Positions 14,971 through 22,003 of a DNA stretch of 24,239 nt are shown piece by piece. The DNA comes from Chara braunii (lineage: Eukaryota > Streptophyta > Charophyceae > Charales > Characeae). Each line of letters begins with the position of its first letter. The first letter of the stretch is position 1. Location of the stretch: contig BFEA01000015.1 of NCBI GenBank assembly GCA_003427395.1, positions 4,883,187-4,907,425 on the forward strand, in the 5' to 3' direction. The notes beneath the pieces are model-generated. The model searched no databases. It was not told the DNA's origin and was given only the letters and a program-made list of their open reading frames with translations. The position numbers and the translations under genes were made by a program.

Positions 14971-15347
14971 CTGGCATTCAGCATGTCCACAATATATATA
15001 GTACTGGTAGTAAAGTCCTACTGGCTGCTCACAGCCTGATTTTTTTCCTAAAATAGACAAAGGAAGCACACAATGGTACCCTCTCTCATGCTATCATCTT
15101 CTCGGCCGTCAACACATTAATAAAAAAAAATAATAATAAAAAAAACGAATGAACACAGATATTCTATCGACTGGATCCACCTACAAACCTGCCCTCAATA
15201 CATTTCTGACGCCTTTGTCATTATGTGCCAGTGCATTTTCTATCAGAAAGGTGAGGCTTTTCAAAGATTTCTTCTTTTCCATTAATACAATGTAAATATG
15301 AAATATATCCCGGGACAAGACTGGCCGCCCCATAAGGATTCTTGCAG
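14971..15347. other. No gene seen
   Basis: Contains an AT-rich stretch with AATAATAATAAAAA near 15128. No coding or RNA feature recognised. Confidence 0.5.
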
Positions 15348-15421
15348 GGTTAACCCGGACTCCGACCACGGACAATCCAGACTGTCTGGATGGCCGTCCG
15401 GACCTCCGGATCGTGTTAACC
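15348..15421. repeat. Strong imperfect palindrome, 74 bp
   Basis: GGTTAACCCGG, TCCG, CACGGACAATCCAGAC on the left oppose GTCTGGATGGCCGTCC, CGG and GTTAACC on the right, with almost no loop (GACTGTCT centre). It could extrude as a cruciform or be a small foldback element. No second copy here. Confidence 0.8.
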
Positions 15422-15495
15422 ATGGGGTTTACTAATTCCATGGTCGGTAATCATCAGGATGGAGAAGGAGAATCAAGACGGACATGGAGTACAGC

Positions 15496-15575
15496 ATATA
15501 ATAATTAATTAATTATATAATTATTAATTAATTATATAATTATTAATTAATTAATAATTCTAATAATTCTAATTG
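15496..15575. repeat. AT-only 19-bp tandem repeat
   Basis: ATTAATTAATTATATAATT repeats about three times, then decays into TAATAATTCTAATAATTC. Each unit is itself close to palindromic. Confidence 0.9.
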
Positions 15576-15805
15576 CTCAGTGCAACTCTTGCAATCATAA
15601 CAGACAACAAGGGCAAGGCCCCCCAGGGATCGATTAAGAAAAAAGAGCAGTCATCGTGGGTATACGTCCAGGCAAGTGGGGACCACACCTCTGCGGTTCA
15701 ATGCTGCCATCGATGAATCTGCCAAAAGGAAAAGAGAAATTACAAAATGAGCGCTACCCTCACTGGGATCAGCACTCTAGATTACATTCTTCACCCAGCT
15801 ACACC
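15576..15805. other. No gene seen
   Basis: Unassigned. ATTCTTCACCCAGCTACACC (15786-15805) just before element C2 resembles its own left terminus and may be remains of an older copy. Confidence 0.45.
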
Positions 15806-15906
15806 TTCTTCACCCGAATACAACGTACGGTCATTATAGCTGTATTTGGGGTATTTTTCAGTCCGCATACAGCAACAATGACCATGCATTGTATTCTAAG
15901 TGAAGA
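15806..15906. mobile_element. Family C hairpin element, copy C2
   Basis: The left arm TCTTCACCCGAATACAACGT then GGTCATTATAGC is complementary to the right arm GCAACAATGACCATGC, ATTGTATTCTAAGTGAAGA over about 35 bp. The loop region carries TTTGGGGTATTTTTCAGTCC. Non-coding, 101 bp, the same length as C3. Confidence 0.82.
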
Positions 15907-15915
15907 GCATAGTCG

Positions 15916-15934
15916 TTGCCAGCCGGGCTGGCAA
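15916..15934. repeat. Perfect 19-bp palindrome
   Basis: TTGCCAGCCGGGCTGGCAA, fully symmetrical about the central G, 9 bases beyond element C2. Confidence 0.9.
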
Positions 15935-15987
15935 GAGCGATAAGCTCTGTACAACTCGACACAAAACGCAGTTTATCTTGGGCCTCG

Positions 15988-16117
15988 CTCCACTACAAAA
16001 CGCTCTACATGCATTGGGATGCTTTCTGGACCCGATACATTCAAGACGTTAAGACACCTCGGAACGCACCTGGTCCGGAAAAACGTCCAGATGCTTGTAG
16101 AGTGTTGTGTAGTGGAG
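15988..16117. mobile_element. Family D long hairpin element, 130 bp
   Basis: CTCCACTACAAAACGCTCTA, CATGCATTGGGATG, TTTCTGGACC on the left are matched by the complement of GGTCCGGAAAAACGTC, CAGATGCTTGTAGAG and TGTTGTGTAGTGGAG on the right. Pairing continues, with mismatches, nearly to the centre. The outer word GGCCTCGCTCCACTAC resembles the start of F2 (GGCCTCGCTGCACTAC), so D and F may be related. No coding content. Confidence 0.82.
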
Positions 16118-16562
16118 TTACGCCCATCCATTCACACAATGCGAAGAGGAAGAAGAGCGCAGTCAGACCTCTTCCAGCTTGACAGGCAGAGCCGCAGCAG
16201 TACGACGCTGTCCGCCCTGAACCTACCAACCAATAGAAAGCAAGATTTGCAATCGATTGGTGAGAGGTGAAAGTAACGATGTTCTGCAGGTGCTCCCTAC
16301 CTGCCAAGATTTTATGATCATCAACCTTTTTTAAAGTTCTTTTCCTTTTTCTTTTTTTTTTCTCTCTTTTTTTTTTTTGCGATCATCCACCTTGACCATG
16401 CCACGAGGCATTTGATTCCAGCAGTGGACGATGATCTGAAGAAATTTGACGCATTTCTTCAAAGCGGACACAATAACGTCATAACAACCTCTTCGGGTAC
16501 GTAACGGGTACATATCAAATTATTAATTGTCATAAACATCGTACATGTTACTGAGCCTGGAT
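16118..16562. other. No gene seen
   Basis: Includes a T/CTTT-rich tract at 16342-16378. No coding or RNA feature recognised. Confidence 0.5.
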
Positions 16563-16664
16563 CCACTGCTCTCCGCGTGCACGAAAGACAAAAAATAAAA
16601 CGGCAAAAATCTCATTTTCTAGCGGAAGATTCATTCTCATTTTGCACATTTGGTAAGCAGTGCA
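16563..16664. mobile_element. Family F hairpin element, copy F1
   Basis: CACTGCTCTCCGCGTGCACG at the left opposes TTTGCACATTTGGTAAGCAG with TG at the right. The interior has AAAGACAAAAAATAAAACGG and CTAGCGGAAGATTCATTCTC, shared in part with 271-312 and F3. About 100 bp. Confidence 0.72.
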
Positions 16665-16679
16665 GCAATGCCTATTTTT

Positions 16680-16762
16680 TCGTCCAGTACGTCCGAGGCA
16701 AATCACTCTGGTCGTATAAAGCAAAAGCCCCCTAAGCCACCAGTACGTCCGAGGCACTTTTG
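16680..16762. repeat. CCAGTACGTCCGAGGCA direct repeats
   Basis: CCAGTACGTCCGAGGCA occurs at 16684-16700 and 16740-16756, and as CCAGTACTTCCGAGGCACTT or a close variant near 16990 and 18943. A short dispersed repeat of unknown nature. Confidence 0.75.
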
Positions 16763-16977
16763 ATTTTGATCATGTTAAGCTAAGACCCAAAAACCACACC
16801 AGTAGATGGGCACCTGGGCAGCAGGTCTGACAGCTCAAAAAATTCGGGAGGAGCGAAATGAAAACGGGGCCGCCGATCGCATTTATTAATGGCGGGCCCA
16901 GCGTTTGACGTTTCGGCCTCCTACTCATTTTCTTGTTGCGACAAGTTTCGGACTGCAAGGCTGGGGCCGTGTATGTG

Positions 16978-17066
16978 TGGTTTAAACCACCAGTACTTCC
17001 GAGGCACTTTTGCCAGGCACTTTTGCCAGGCACTTTTGCCCAGGGGCCAAGTCCCACTGCCAGCGA
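16978..17066. repeat. TGGTTTAAACCA palindrome, 13-bp tandem repeat and a family A end
   Basis: The perfect palindrome TGGTTTAAACCA (16979-16990) leads into CCAGTACTTCCGAGGCAC and three copies of CAGGCACTTTTGC (the first as GAGGCACTTTTGC). Immediately after is CAGGGGCCAAGTCCCACTGC, matching a family A terminus. The complementary end CAGCGGGACTTGGCCCC stands alone at 18551-18567. Confidence 0.6.
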
Positions 17067-17257
17067 ATCAGTTCGGTTTCCTAGCCAGTGTGACGTTGAG
17101 CGGCACTAAATACGTGGAATAAAATATCGGGGCTGTGAAATTTGGACATCATAAAAACGGTCAGAGCCCTGCAGGCATGTTCTGCCTACTGAACCACATC
17201 CGCACGTGCAAAATCAGCTTGGCGGCGCCTTATAAACTCCGCTGTGACTGGGGGCCT
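17067..17257. other. No gene seen
   Basis: Unassigned sequence. Confidence 0.5.
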
Positions 17258-17344
17258 CGCTGCACTACTCTCCACATGCACAAAAGACAAAAGAGGTGGA
17301 AATGTATTTAGTCTCGTTTTGCACATTTGGAGAGTGGTGCAGCG
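17258..17344. mobile_element. Family F hairpin element, copy F2
   Basis: The best-preserved F copy. CGCTGCACTACTCTCCACAT then GCACAAAAG opposes CGTTTTGCACATTTGGAGAG then TGGTGCAGCG, about 29 paired bases with few mismatches. 87 bp in all, non-coding. Confidence 0.82.
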
Positions 17345-17606
17345 ACTGGGTGCGACAATTCTTGTGGGGCGGTTCGCGTGCGGGGCTGAGGCACCTCTGC
17401 GGATGTAAGCGGTTCATGCTACAGTGGTTGGGGGACTGGGGACACGCTCACCGGCCGACGAGGTGATCGTGGAACACGGTAGCAGAGACGAATCTCCAGC
17501 AAGGTAGCACCAGAGTTCTCACTGGATTGCTTTGCGAGTGTCTGACGAGAGAGAGACACTCCTCTAGAGAGAGACTTCGCTAGACGAGGTAGACAGACTC
17601 CATTCC

Positions 17607-17609
<3 letters not shown>
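17345..17609. other. No gene seen
   Basis: Unassigned, with AGAGAGAC words near 17550-17575 leading into the GA tract. Confidence 0.5.

Positions 17610-17676
<67 letters not shown>
17610..17676. repeat. (GA)n microsatellite
   Basis: About 33 GA dinucleotides. It links unrelated open frames on both sides into a spurious 202-codon minus-strand frame. Confidence 0.95.
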
Positions 17677-17680
<4 letters not shown>

Positions 17681-17967
17681 TGGAATGTCAAGGAGGGATC
17701 GCGCGAGGGTTTGTGCCGCTGTTCTTGTCCTTGCTCACCAGATCGGACAGGACACTCGTCGCTTGTTGGAGATGGTTGGGCAGAGGTCGAGGCTACCATT
17801 GCCGGGAATGGTGAATCTCCCTGGATGGAAGACATGCTCTCGACGAGGAACACAGATTGTGTTCGATCCTCTGCCATGCATCTGTGGCCACTATTGCTGG
17901 AGGTGGTCCACCCTCCGCCTGCACACGCCCATCCCCTCGACCCTGGAATGTCCCCGTGCACGACTGA
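17677..17967. other. Repeat-free stretch with open frames on both strands, unassigned
   Basis: About 290 bp open in two plus frames (to 108 codons) and in the minus frame. Composition is G/C-rich, so chance open frames are expected. I recognise no domain in any frame and cannot choose a strand. All frames run into hairpin A3, which argues against a real gene end there. Confidence 0.25.
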
Positions 17968-18133
17968 GGGCCAGATCCCACTGGCTGAGAGGATTGGAGT
18001 AAGTGGCTGAATCTGGACGTGTTCCACACAGAGATGCAGAAAAGCAGTTCAATCACATCTGTTTGCACCTCTCCGCAAACACGTCCAGATTTAGAGGCTT
18101 ATTCCAATCCTCTTTGCCAGTGGGATCTGGCCC
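17968..18133. mobile_element. Family A hairpin element, copy A3, with possible 3-bp TSD
   Basis: Termini GGGCCAGATCCCACTGGC and GCCAGTGGGATCTGGCCC are perfect complements over 18 bp. The arms continue GAGGATTGGAGTAAG and CTGAATCTGGACGTGTT against AACACGTCCAGATTTAG and CTTATTCCAATCCTC. TGA lies immediately outside both ends (17965-17967 and 18134-18136), consistent with a 3-bp TSD as made by some DNA transposon superfamilies. 166 bp, no coding content. Confidence 0.85.
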
Positions 18134-18273
18134 TGACAGTCACGGCAACCGTATAATCATTAACCATGTCCGCCACCTTCACAGCCTGCACTTCCAAACA
18201 CGCGTTTTCTAGGGACAGGCTCGCTCTCGCCCGCCCCAAGTCGAGGGAATCCTTGGCCCCTCTTCACACACTC

Positions 18274-18275
<2 letters not shown>

Positions 18276-18314
<39 letters not shown>
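18276..18314. repeat. poly(T) run, 39 bp
   Basis: 39 T in a row. On the minus strand it would be an A tail, but no retroposon body is recognised at 18100-18275. Confidence 0.9.
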
Positions 18315-18550
18315 CCCAATTCGAAACGGGTTTGATTCCCTAGGCGACCTCGGAGCGGCTAGAGACTAGAACCGACGAGCCTCTTTTCCTACAGAATACA
18401 CGGATTTTGTGGCCAATAGGAACACTGAATGTTCTGACTGACGGCGGTTCTTTTTTCGTAAGAAACCTGCACCCTGCGATCAATACAGATCATCAGTTTC
18501 AGATGATGTCACACAAACAAAGGCGATAGAATACCAGACCGAGTGAATTG
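18315..18550. other. No gene seen
   Basis: Unassigned sequence. Confidence 0.5.
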
Positions 18551-18567
18551 GCAGCGGGACTTGGCCC
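18551..18567. repeat. Isolated family A terminus
   Basis: CAGCGGGACTTGGCCCC complements the solitary terminus at 17042-17060 (GGGGCCAAGTCCCACTGCC) apart from one base. Either two eroded copies or the two ends of one 1.5-kb inverted-repeat unit. Confidence 0.5.
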
Positions 18568-18600
18568 CAGGGCTCCTCCACATGCCCTGCCTGCCAAGAG

Positions 18601-18745
18601 AAAAACGAAACCGCCGCAGGCCTCGTTTTGGCTGGCGCCCCGCCAGCGATTTTGCTCCGGCTACTGAACTCCCCCCTAAAAAAATTGCGGCAGCATGCAA
18701 GGCACGCCCAAGAAAAGTGGCTCGGAAATGTGGTGGGGGTTTAAA
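18601..18745. repeat. Repeat pair M, copy 1
   Basis: GAAACCGCCGCAGGCCTCG, TTTTGCTCCGG, GCGGCAGCATGCAAGGCACG and GAAAAGTGGCTCGGAAA align in order with 18991-19138. On the minus strand both copies begin an open frame with Met-His-Ala-Ala-Ala and share GLRRF further on, but spacing indels make coding unlikely. Confidence 0.65.
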
Positions 18746-18990
18746 ACACCAGTTCAGCCAAGCCTATTTGTACCACAACGCTACCTTCCAAGGCTCCAGA
18801 GGCTACAGCTGGGCCTTTTCTTAGTGGCCTCCTCCTCCAAAAGCCGCCATTGGCCCACGCCCAAATCGTCATGCTCTCACTGCGTACGCCAGTAAGAGCT
18901 CGTGGCTAAGATCCCGAGCGAACTGGTGGTTTGAACCACCCACCAGTACTTCCGATGCACTTTTCTCCGGGCGGGGGGGACGCCCGTGCG

Positions 18991-19138
18991 GCAAAAATAA
19001 TGGAACCGCCGGAGGCCGCCTTGTAGCTGGTGCTGCCAGCCATTTTGCTCCGGACGCCGAGCCCCAAAAGTTGCTGCTGCATGCACGACGCGACTTCGAA
19101 AAAATGGCTGGGAAACGTACTAGTGGGGTTTAATACAG
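18991..19138. repeat. Repeat pair M, copy 2
   Basis: GGAACCGCCGGAGGCCGCC, TTTTGCTCCGG, GCTGCTGCATGCACGACGCG and AAAATGGCTGGGAAACG match copy 1 in order. Upstream at 18925-18938 is the palindrome-like GTGGTTTGAACCAC, then CACCAGTACTTCCGATGCAC, tying it to the repeats at 16.7-17.0 kb. Confidence 0.65.
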
Positions 19139-19253
19139 GCAATCGTCCGACGCTTTGGGATTTATCTAACAAAAATAGTGCGGCACAGAAAAGGTGCGCA
19201 CACGGCAGCTTTCATAAAAAAATGAACATCACAGCAGATGTTAGAACAGGCAT

Positions 19254-19336
19254 ATACCTTTCTTGGCCTTTTGGGTAAGTAAGATCTAGTATCTGTTCTG
19301 ATCAGTTTAATATCTGATCCGTGGTCCATTGGAACC
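19254..19336 (+). pseudogene. U2: U2 snRNA retrocopy, first 80 or so bases
   Basis: ATACCTTTCTTGGCCTTTTG, AAGATCTAGTATCTGTTCTG and ATCAGTTTAATATCTGATCC follow the 5' part of U2 snRNA, including the branch-point recognition stretch (GTAGTATCTGTTC in U2, here CTAGTATCTGTTC). Similarity ends near the stem after GTGGTCCATTGG, and the rest of U2 (Sm site and 3' stems) is absent. A C run and an A-rich tail follow. No promoter seen; a dead retrocopy. Truncation at the 3' side means the template RNA was itself shortened before tailing, or the copy was primed internally. Confidence 0.9.
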
Positions 19337-19378
19337 TCCCCCCCCCCCAAAAAAAAAACAAAAAACAAAAAAAAAACA
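19337..19378 (+). repeat. C12 and A-rich tail of the U2 retrocopy
   Basis: CCTCCC followed by a C run, then A runs broken by single C, ending at the right target-site repeat. Confidence 0.8.
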
Positions 19379-19580
19379 GGCGTATAGACACGATGATGAT
19401 CTCTCCAACATTAAAATACACAGAAAAGATAAAACATCAACTTGCCAACTGTAATACCGTATGCCAGGGCATACTCAAGAGGGATTCTGATAGCCTGCAA
19501 AGATCATGCAATACATTTATAATTTTATATAATTTTATTTTATCATAAATGAATATACACAAAAAAATAAAAATCATGTG

Positions 19581-19653
19581 GTCCGATACAGAGAAGATTA
19601 GCATGGCCCCTGGACAAGGACGACACGCATAAATCGAGGAATGATCCAAAAAA
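19581..19653 (+). pseudogene. U6: U6 snRNA retrocopy 7 (internal deletion near 5' end)
   Basis: GTCC joins directly to GATACAGAGAAGATTAGC, so the 5' stem-loop and AAAATTGGAAC are skipped. ATGGCCCCTGGACAAGGACG, ACACGCAT and AAATCGAGGAATGATCC follow with few changes, and the catalytic ACAGAGA and AGC are intact. GTCC is the first four bases of U6, so the deletion is internal rather than a 5' truncation. Confidence 0.92.
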
Positions 19654-19659
19654 GGAAGA

Positions 19660-19661
<2 letters not shown>

Positions 19662-19696
<35 letters not shown>

Positions 19697-19811
19697 GGGG
19701 GGGGAGGGAGGGAAAAAAAAAAGGGGGGGGAAAAAAAAAAAAAAAAAAAAAAGCTCCAAAAAAAACAACTTTTTTCCGGGGCGGGGGGGGGGGGGGGGGG
19801 GGGGGGGGGGG
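19662..19811 (+). repeat. Alternating G-run and A-run tail
   Basis: A G run of over 30, short GGGGA blocks, an A run, G8, an A run of over 20, then GCTCC, A8, CAACTTTTTTCC and a second G run of about 30. Tracts this long and pure are unusual in nuclear DNA. Tract lengths are vulnerable to sequencing error. Confidence 0.85.
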
Positions 19812-19828
19812 AAGGAAGAAATCATGTG

Positions 19829-20050
19829 CCTGTAACAGCATAATGATGCATTGTGTCATACTGAGAAACTTTTTTTTTTTTTTTCCAATCTCTCTCTCTT
19901 TCTTTCTCCAAGCAGTGGACATTTTTAGAGGGCCTGCAAATTGGGATTGCATGACAGATGGAAAAAGGGGGGCCCAAATTATGACAAAGAGGGGTCAGAT
20001 CTTAAACCCGTGCGCTCAGCAGCAGCAAAATTCTGGATACAAGGGGGCCT
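19829..20050. other. No gene seen
   Basis: Contains a T run (19869-19884) and a CTCTCTTTC tract, otherwise unassigned. Confidence 0.5.
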
Positions 20051-20160
20051 CTCTCCACTTCACACCATTTTCTAAATGAATTTGAAGCTGGTAATGGTCT
20101 CAATTTCTCTCAATTTCTCTTAAAAGTTAAAACATCCAAAATGTTCTACCAGTCCGAATG
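20051..20160. repeat. Repeat J, copy 1
   Basis: CTCTCCACTTCACACCATTT, AATGAATTTGAAGCTGGTAA, CCAAAATGTTCTACC and AGTCCGAATGTC correspond in order to 20985-21080. CCACTTCA and TGAAGCTGG make a small inverted repeat inside it. Confidence 0.6.
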
Positions 20161-20216
20161 TCTCTGGTCTACACGACAGTCGAGGTACTTCTAGAGGGTT
20201 GGGAAGCTGAGCGAGG

Positions 20217-20234
20217 CCCATGGAAACACATGGG
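20217..20234. repeat. Small hairpin CCCATG-GAAACA-CATGGG
   Basis: A perfect 6-bp stem around a 6-base loop. Possibly chance. Confidence 0.6.
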
Positions 20235-20660
20235 ACAGTCCATTGTCTCTGCCATGCAATTAATTGAAAAATATTTAAAAAAAACGACTAAAAACTTCAA
20301 AAAGTAGAAATAATTCGAAAAGAAATATTTTATTTTGCTTCCTGACAATGCTCCAATATCAGGGCAATCCGGATGACTTCCAGCATCAAAATACCGATTC
20401 TTTTTTTCTTTTTTTTCCTTTTTTTTCTTTTTTCCACATACCTATTCTTCAGTTACCCAATCAGGAAATGCAGAAAGAACACAACATAACACCCCACAAG
20501 CCAGTCCCCGAGACAAGATGGCATCGACCTAAAATGAACAAAAAAAAGTTTAAAAAACGACACCACGGCCCAAACCGACCGTCTGCAGAGCCCACAGGGT
20601 GAGGACCCAAAAAAGCAAGCCACCATGTAGCACTCGTTGCAGGCAGGGTAGACATGCTTT
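20235..20660. other. No gene seen
   Basis: AT-rich at 20265-20340, then a T-rich run at 20400-20432. A 140-codon minus-strand frame (20461-20883) crosses the palindromes beyond and has no recognised domain. Confidence 0.45.
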
Positions 20661-20662
20661 GA

Positions 20663-20736
20663 GGTGAGTACTCACCCCAATAGCAGATTTTTTGACCATA
20701 CAGCAAATCAAATTGCGACCGAGGTGAGCACTCACC
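20663..20736. repeat. Twin 14-bp palindromes 60 bp apart
   Basis: GGTGAGTACTCACC (20663-20676) is a perfect palindrome. GGTGAGCACTCACC (20723-20736) is the same but for one central base. Both are preceded by GA and followed by a C run. Symmetrical repeated sites of this kind could bind a dimeric protein, or be the ends of a small element. Confidence 0.8.
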
Positions 20737-20824
20737 CCCCCCCAGTTCCGCAGTGTTTTTCACATGTGGCCTGGTCAGACAGATAGGGCCAAGGAGTAGT
20801 GCAGCGATGGATGGCACACCAAGG

Positions 20825-20936
20825 CCTACTCTCGAGTCTCGACTTGCACAAAAGACAAAAATCATGGCGGCGTATACTTCCACTGTCTAGTGGACGATTC
20901 ACTCTCGTTTTGCGCGTTTTGAGAGTGGTGGAGCGA
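20825..20936. mobile_element. Family F hairpin element, copy F3
   Basis: TACTCTCGAGTCTCGACTTG then CACAAAAGACAAAAATCATG at the left; CACTCTCGTTTTGCGCG then TTTTGAGAGTGGTGGAGCGA at the right. The arms pair less well than in F2, but both ends and the AAAGACAAAAATC interior are recognisable. Confidence 0.62.
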
Positions 20937-20984
20937 GGAGGACCCAGAACCGGCATCGGGTGAGTAGTGCAGAGAGACCCATAT

Positions 20985-21080
20985 AGGCGCCTGCCCTCCA
21001 CTGCAGAACATTCTAAGTGAATGTGGAGGTGGTAATGGGCCAGATGCACTCAAAATGCTGGGTCAGTCCAGACGAATATC
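20985..21080. repeat. Repeat J, copy 2
   Basis: CCCTCCACTGCAGAACATTC, AAGTGAATGTGGAGGTGGTA, TCAAAATGCTGGG and AGTCCAGACGAATATC match copy 1 in order with many substitutions. Confidence 0.6.
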
Positions 21081-21255
21081 AGGTCAGTATACAGTCTCGA
21101 TACGAGATCCATATCTTTGCAAACACGTGGACACACTGGAAATTATAGCCACGGGCGAAAGACAATAGGGGAACAAAAAAAAAAAAAAAAGAACATACAA
21201 CCACTGACCAACTTTGCGTTCAACAATGAAAATTGTCGAAAATAGGAAAACGGCA
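21081..21255. other. No gene seen
   Basis: Unassigned with a short A run at 21175-21190. Confidence 0.5.
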
Positions 21256-21299
21256 AAAGCGCACCTGCATCAGATGTAGTTAATCAAACGTGTACCTTA

Positions 21300-21422
21300 G
21301 CGCATACTCGCACTAGGACTTTTGTACTAAGCTCTGGACGTGATTGCGGTCAGATTCATCTACGTCGGGCCGTAGTTGCAGTCAGATACGTTTCGGAAAG
21401 CGCTGGTTTGTGAGTATGCCCT
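21300..21422. mobile_element. Family B hairpin element inside array K
   Basis: GCGCATACTCGCACTAGG at the left and GCTGGTTTGTGAGTATGCCC at the right are imperfect complements. The interior has TACTAAGCTCTGGACGTGAT, GCGGTCAGATTCATC and GCCGTAGTTGCAGTCAGAT, the closest match to the tandem pair at 2.96-3.18 kb. 123 bp. Confidence 0.8.
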
Positions 21423-21960
21423 TGGCAAGTAGGGCAAGCTGGCATCTTTCGATTTTAGCCTTTAGGAGCAACAACGTTCCGCTCGTACATACACGTGCGG
21501 CTGACTGGCTGAGTGCTTAGCACAGCAATAATGAGATATCAAGAAGAGATTAAAGAAAAAAGGAAGAGAAACGTGTGACTGGCTGAGTGCGTAGTGTGGC
21601 AAAAATAAATAAATTAAGAGATACAAGAAAAAGAAACACAGTACCCCACATATGCGTGGCTCTCTGAGTGGGAAGTGTCCAACAAACATCTGCCTGTCAA
21701 AAGCGCACCTGCGCCAGAGATATAGTTAATCGAACTAGCGAGTTGGGCAAGCTGTCCTCTTTAGGTTTTATGAGCACCGAGGTTTTCCACATATGTGTGT
21801 CGCTGACTGAGTGGGTGGTGCCCAAGAAATCAGTCTCTGAGGGGAGAGGGGGGGGGATCAGTTTCTCATACCCACACCCGTGTTAGTGGGTAGTGCCGAA
21901 CAAATCAGTGTCAGTTTGTCAGAAGCACACCTGCATCAGGTGTAGGTAATCAAACTCGCG

Positions 21961-22003
21961 TCTTCACCCGAGTAGAACGCTTGGTCGGTCCTTATAGCTG
22001 AAG
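21961..22003. mobile_element. Family C element, left half only
   Basis: TCTTCACCCGAGTAGAACGC then TTGGTCGGTCCTTATAGCTG matches the left arm of C2 and C3, then jumps to GAAGAAGTGAGGG. The right arm is missing, so this is a truncated copy. Confidence 0.65.

Larger units (their letters stand above)
19245..19386 (+). mobile_element. U2 retroposon unit with target-site duplication
   Basis: AACAGGCATATA (19245-19256) and AACAGGCGTATA (19375-19386) differ at one base and bracket a U2 fragment with an A-rich tail. The last ATA of the left repeat is also the first ATA of U2, so the true TSD may be about 9 bp. RNA body, tail and TSD are in the order expected of LINE-type retroposition. Confidence 0.75.
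19571..19828 (+). mobile_element. U6 retroposon unit with perfect 10-bp TSD and G/A tail
   Basis: AAATCATGTG at 19571-19580 is repeated exactly at 19819-19828. Between them lie a U6 copy (73 bp) and 165 bp that is almost entirely runs of G and A. The perfect TSD marks this as probably the youngest insertion in the window. Confidence 0.85.

Noticed and set aside
17419-18027. 202-codon minus-strand open frame
   Set aside because: It starts inside hairpin A3 and passes through the GA microsatellite as a Ser-Leu run. No recognisable domain.
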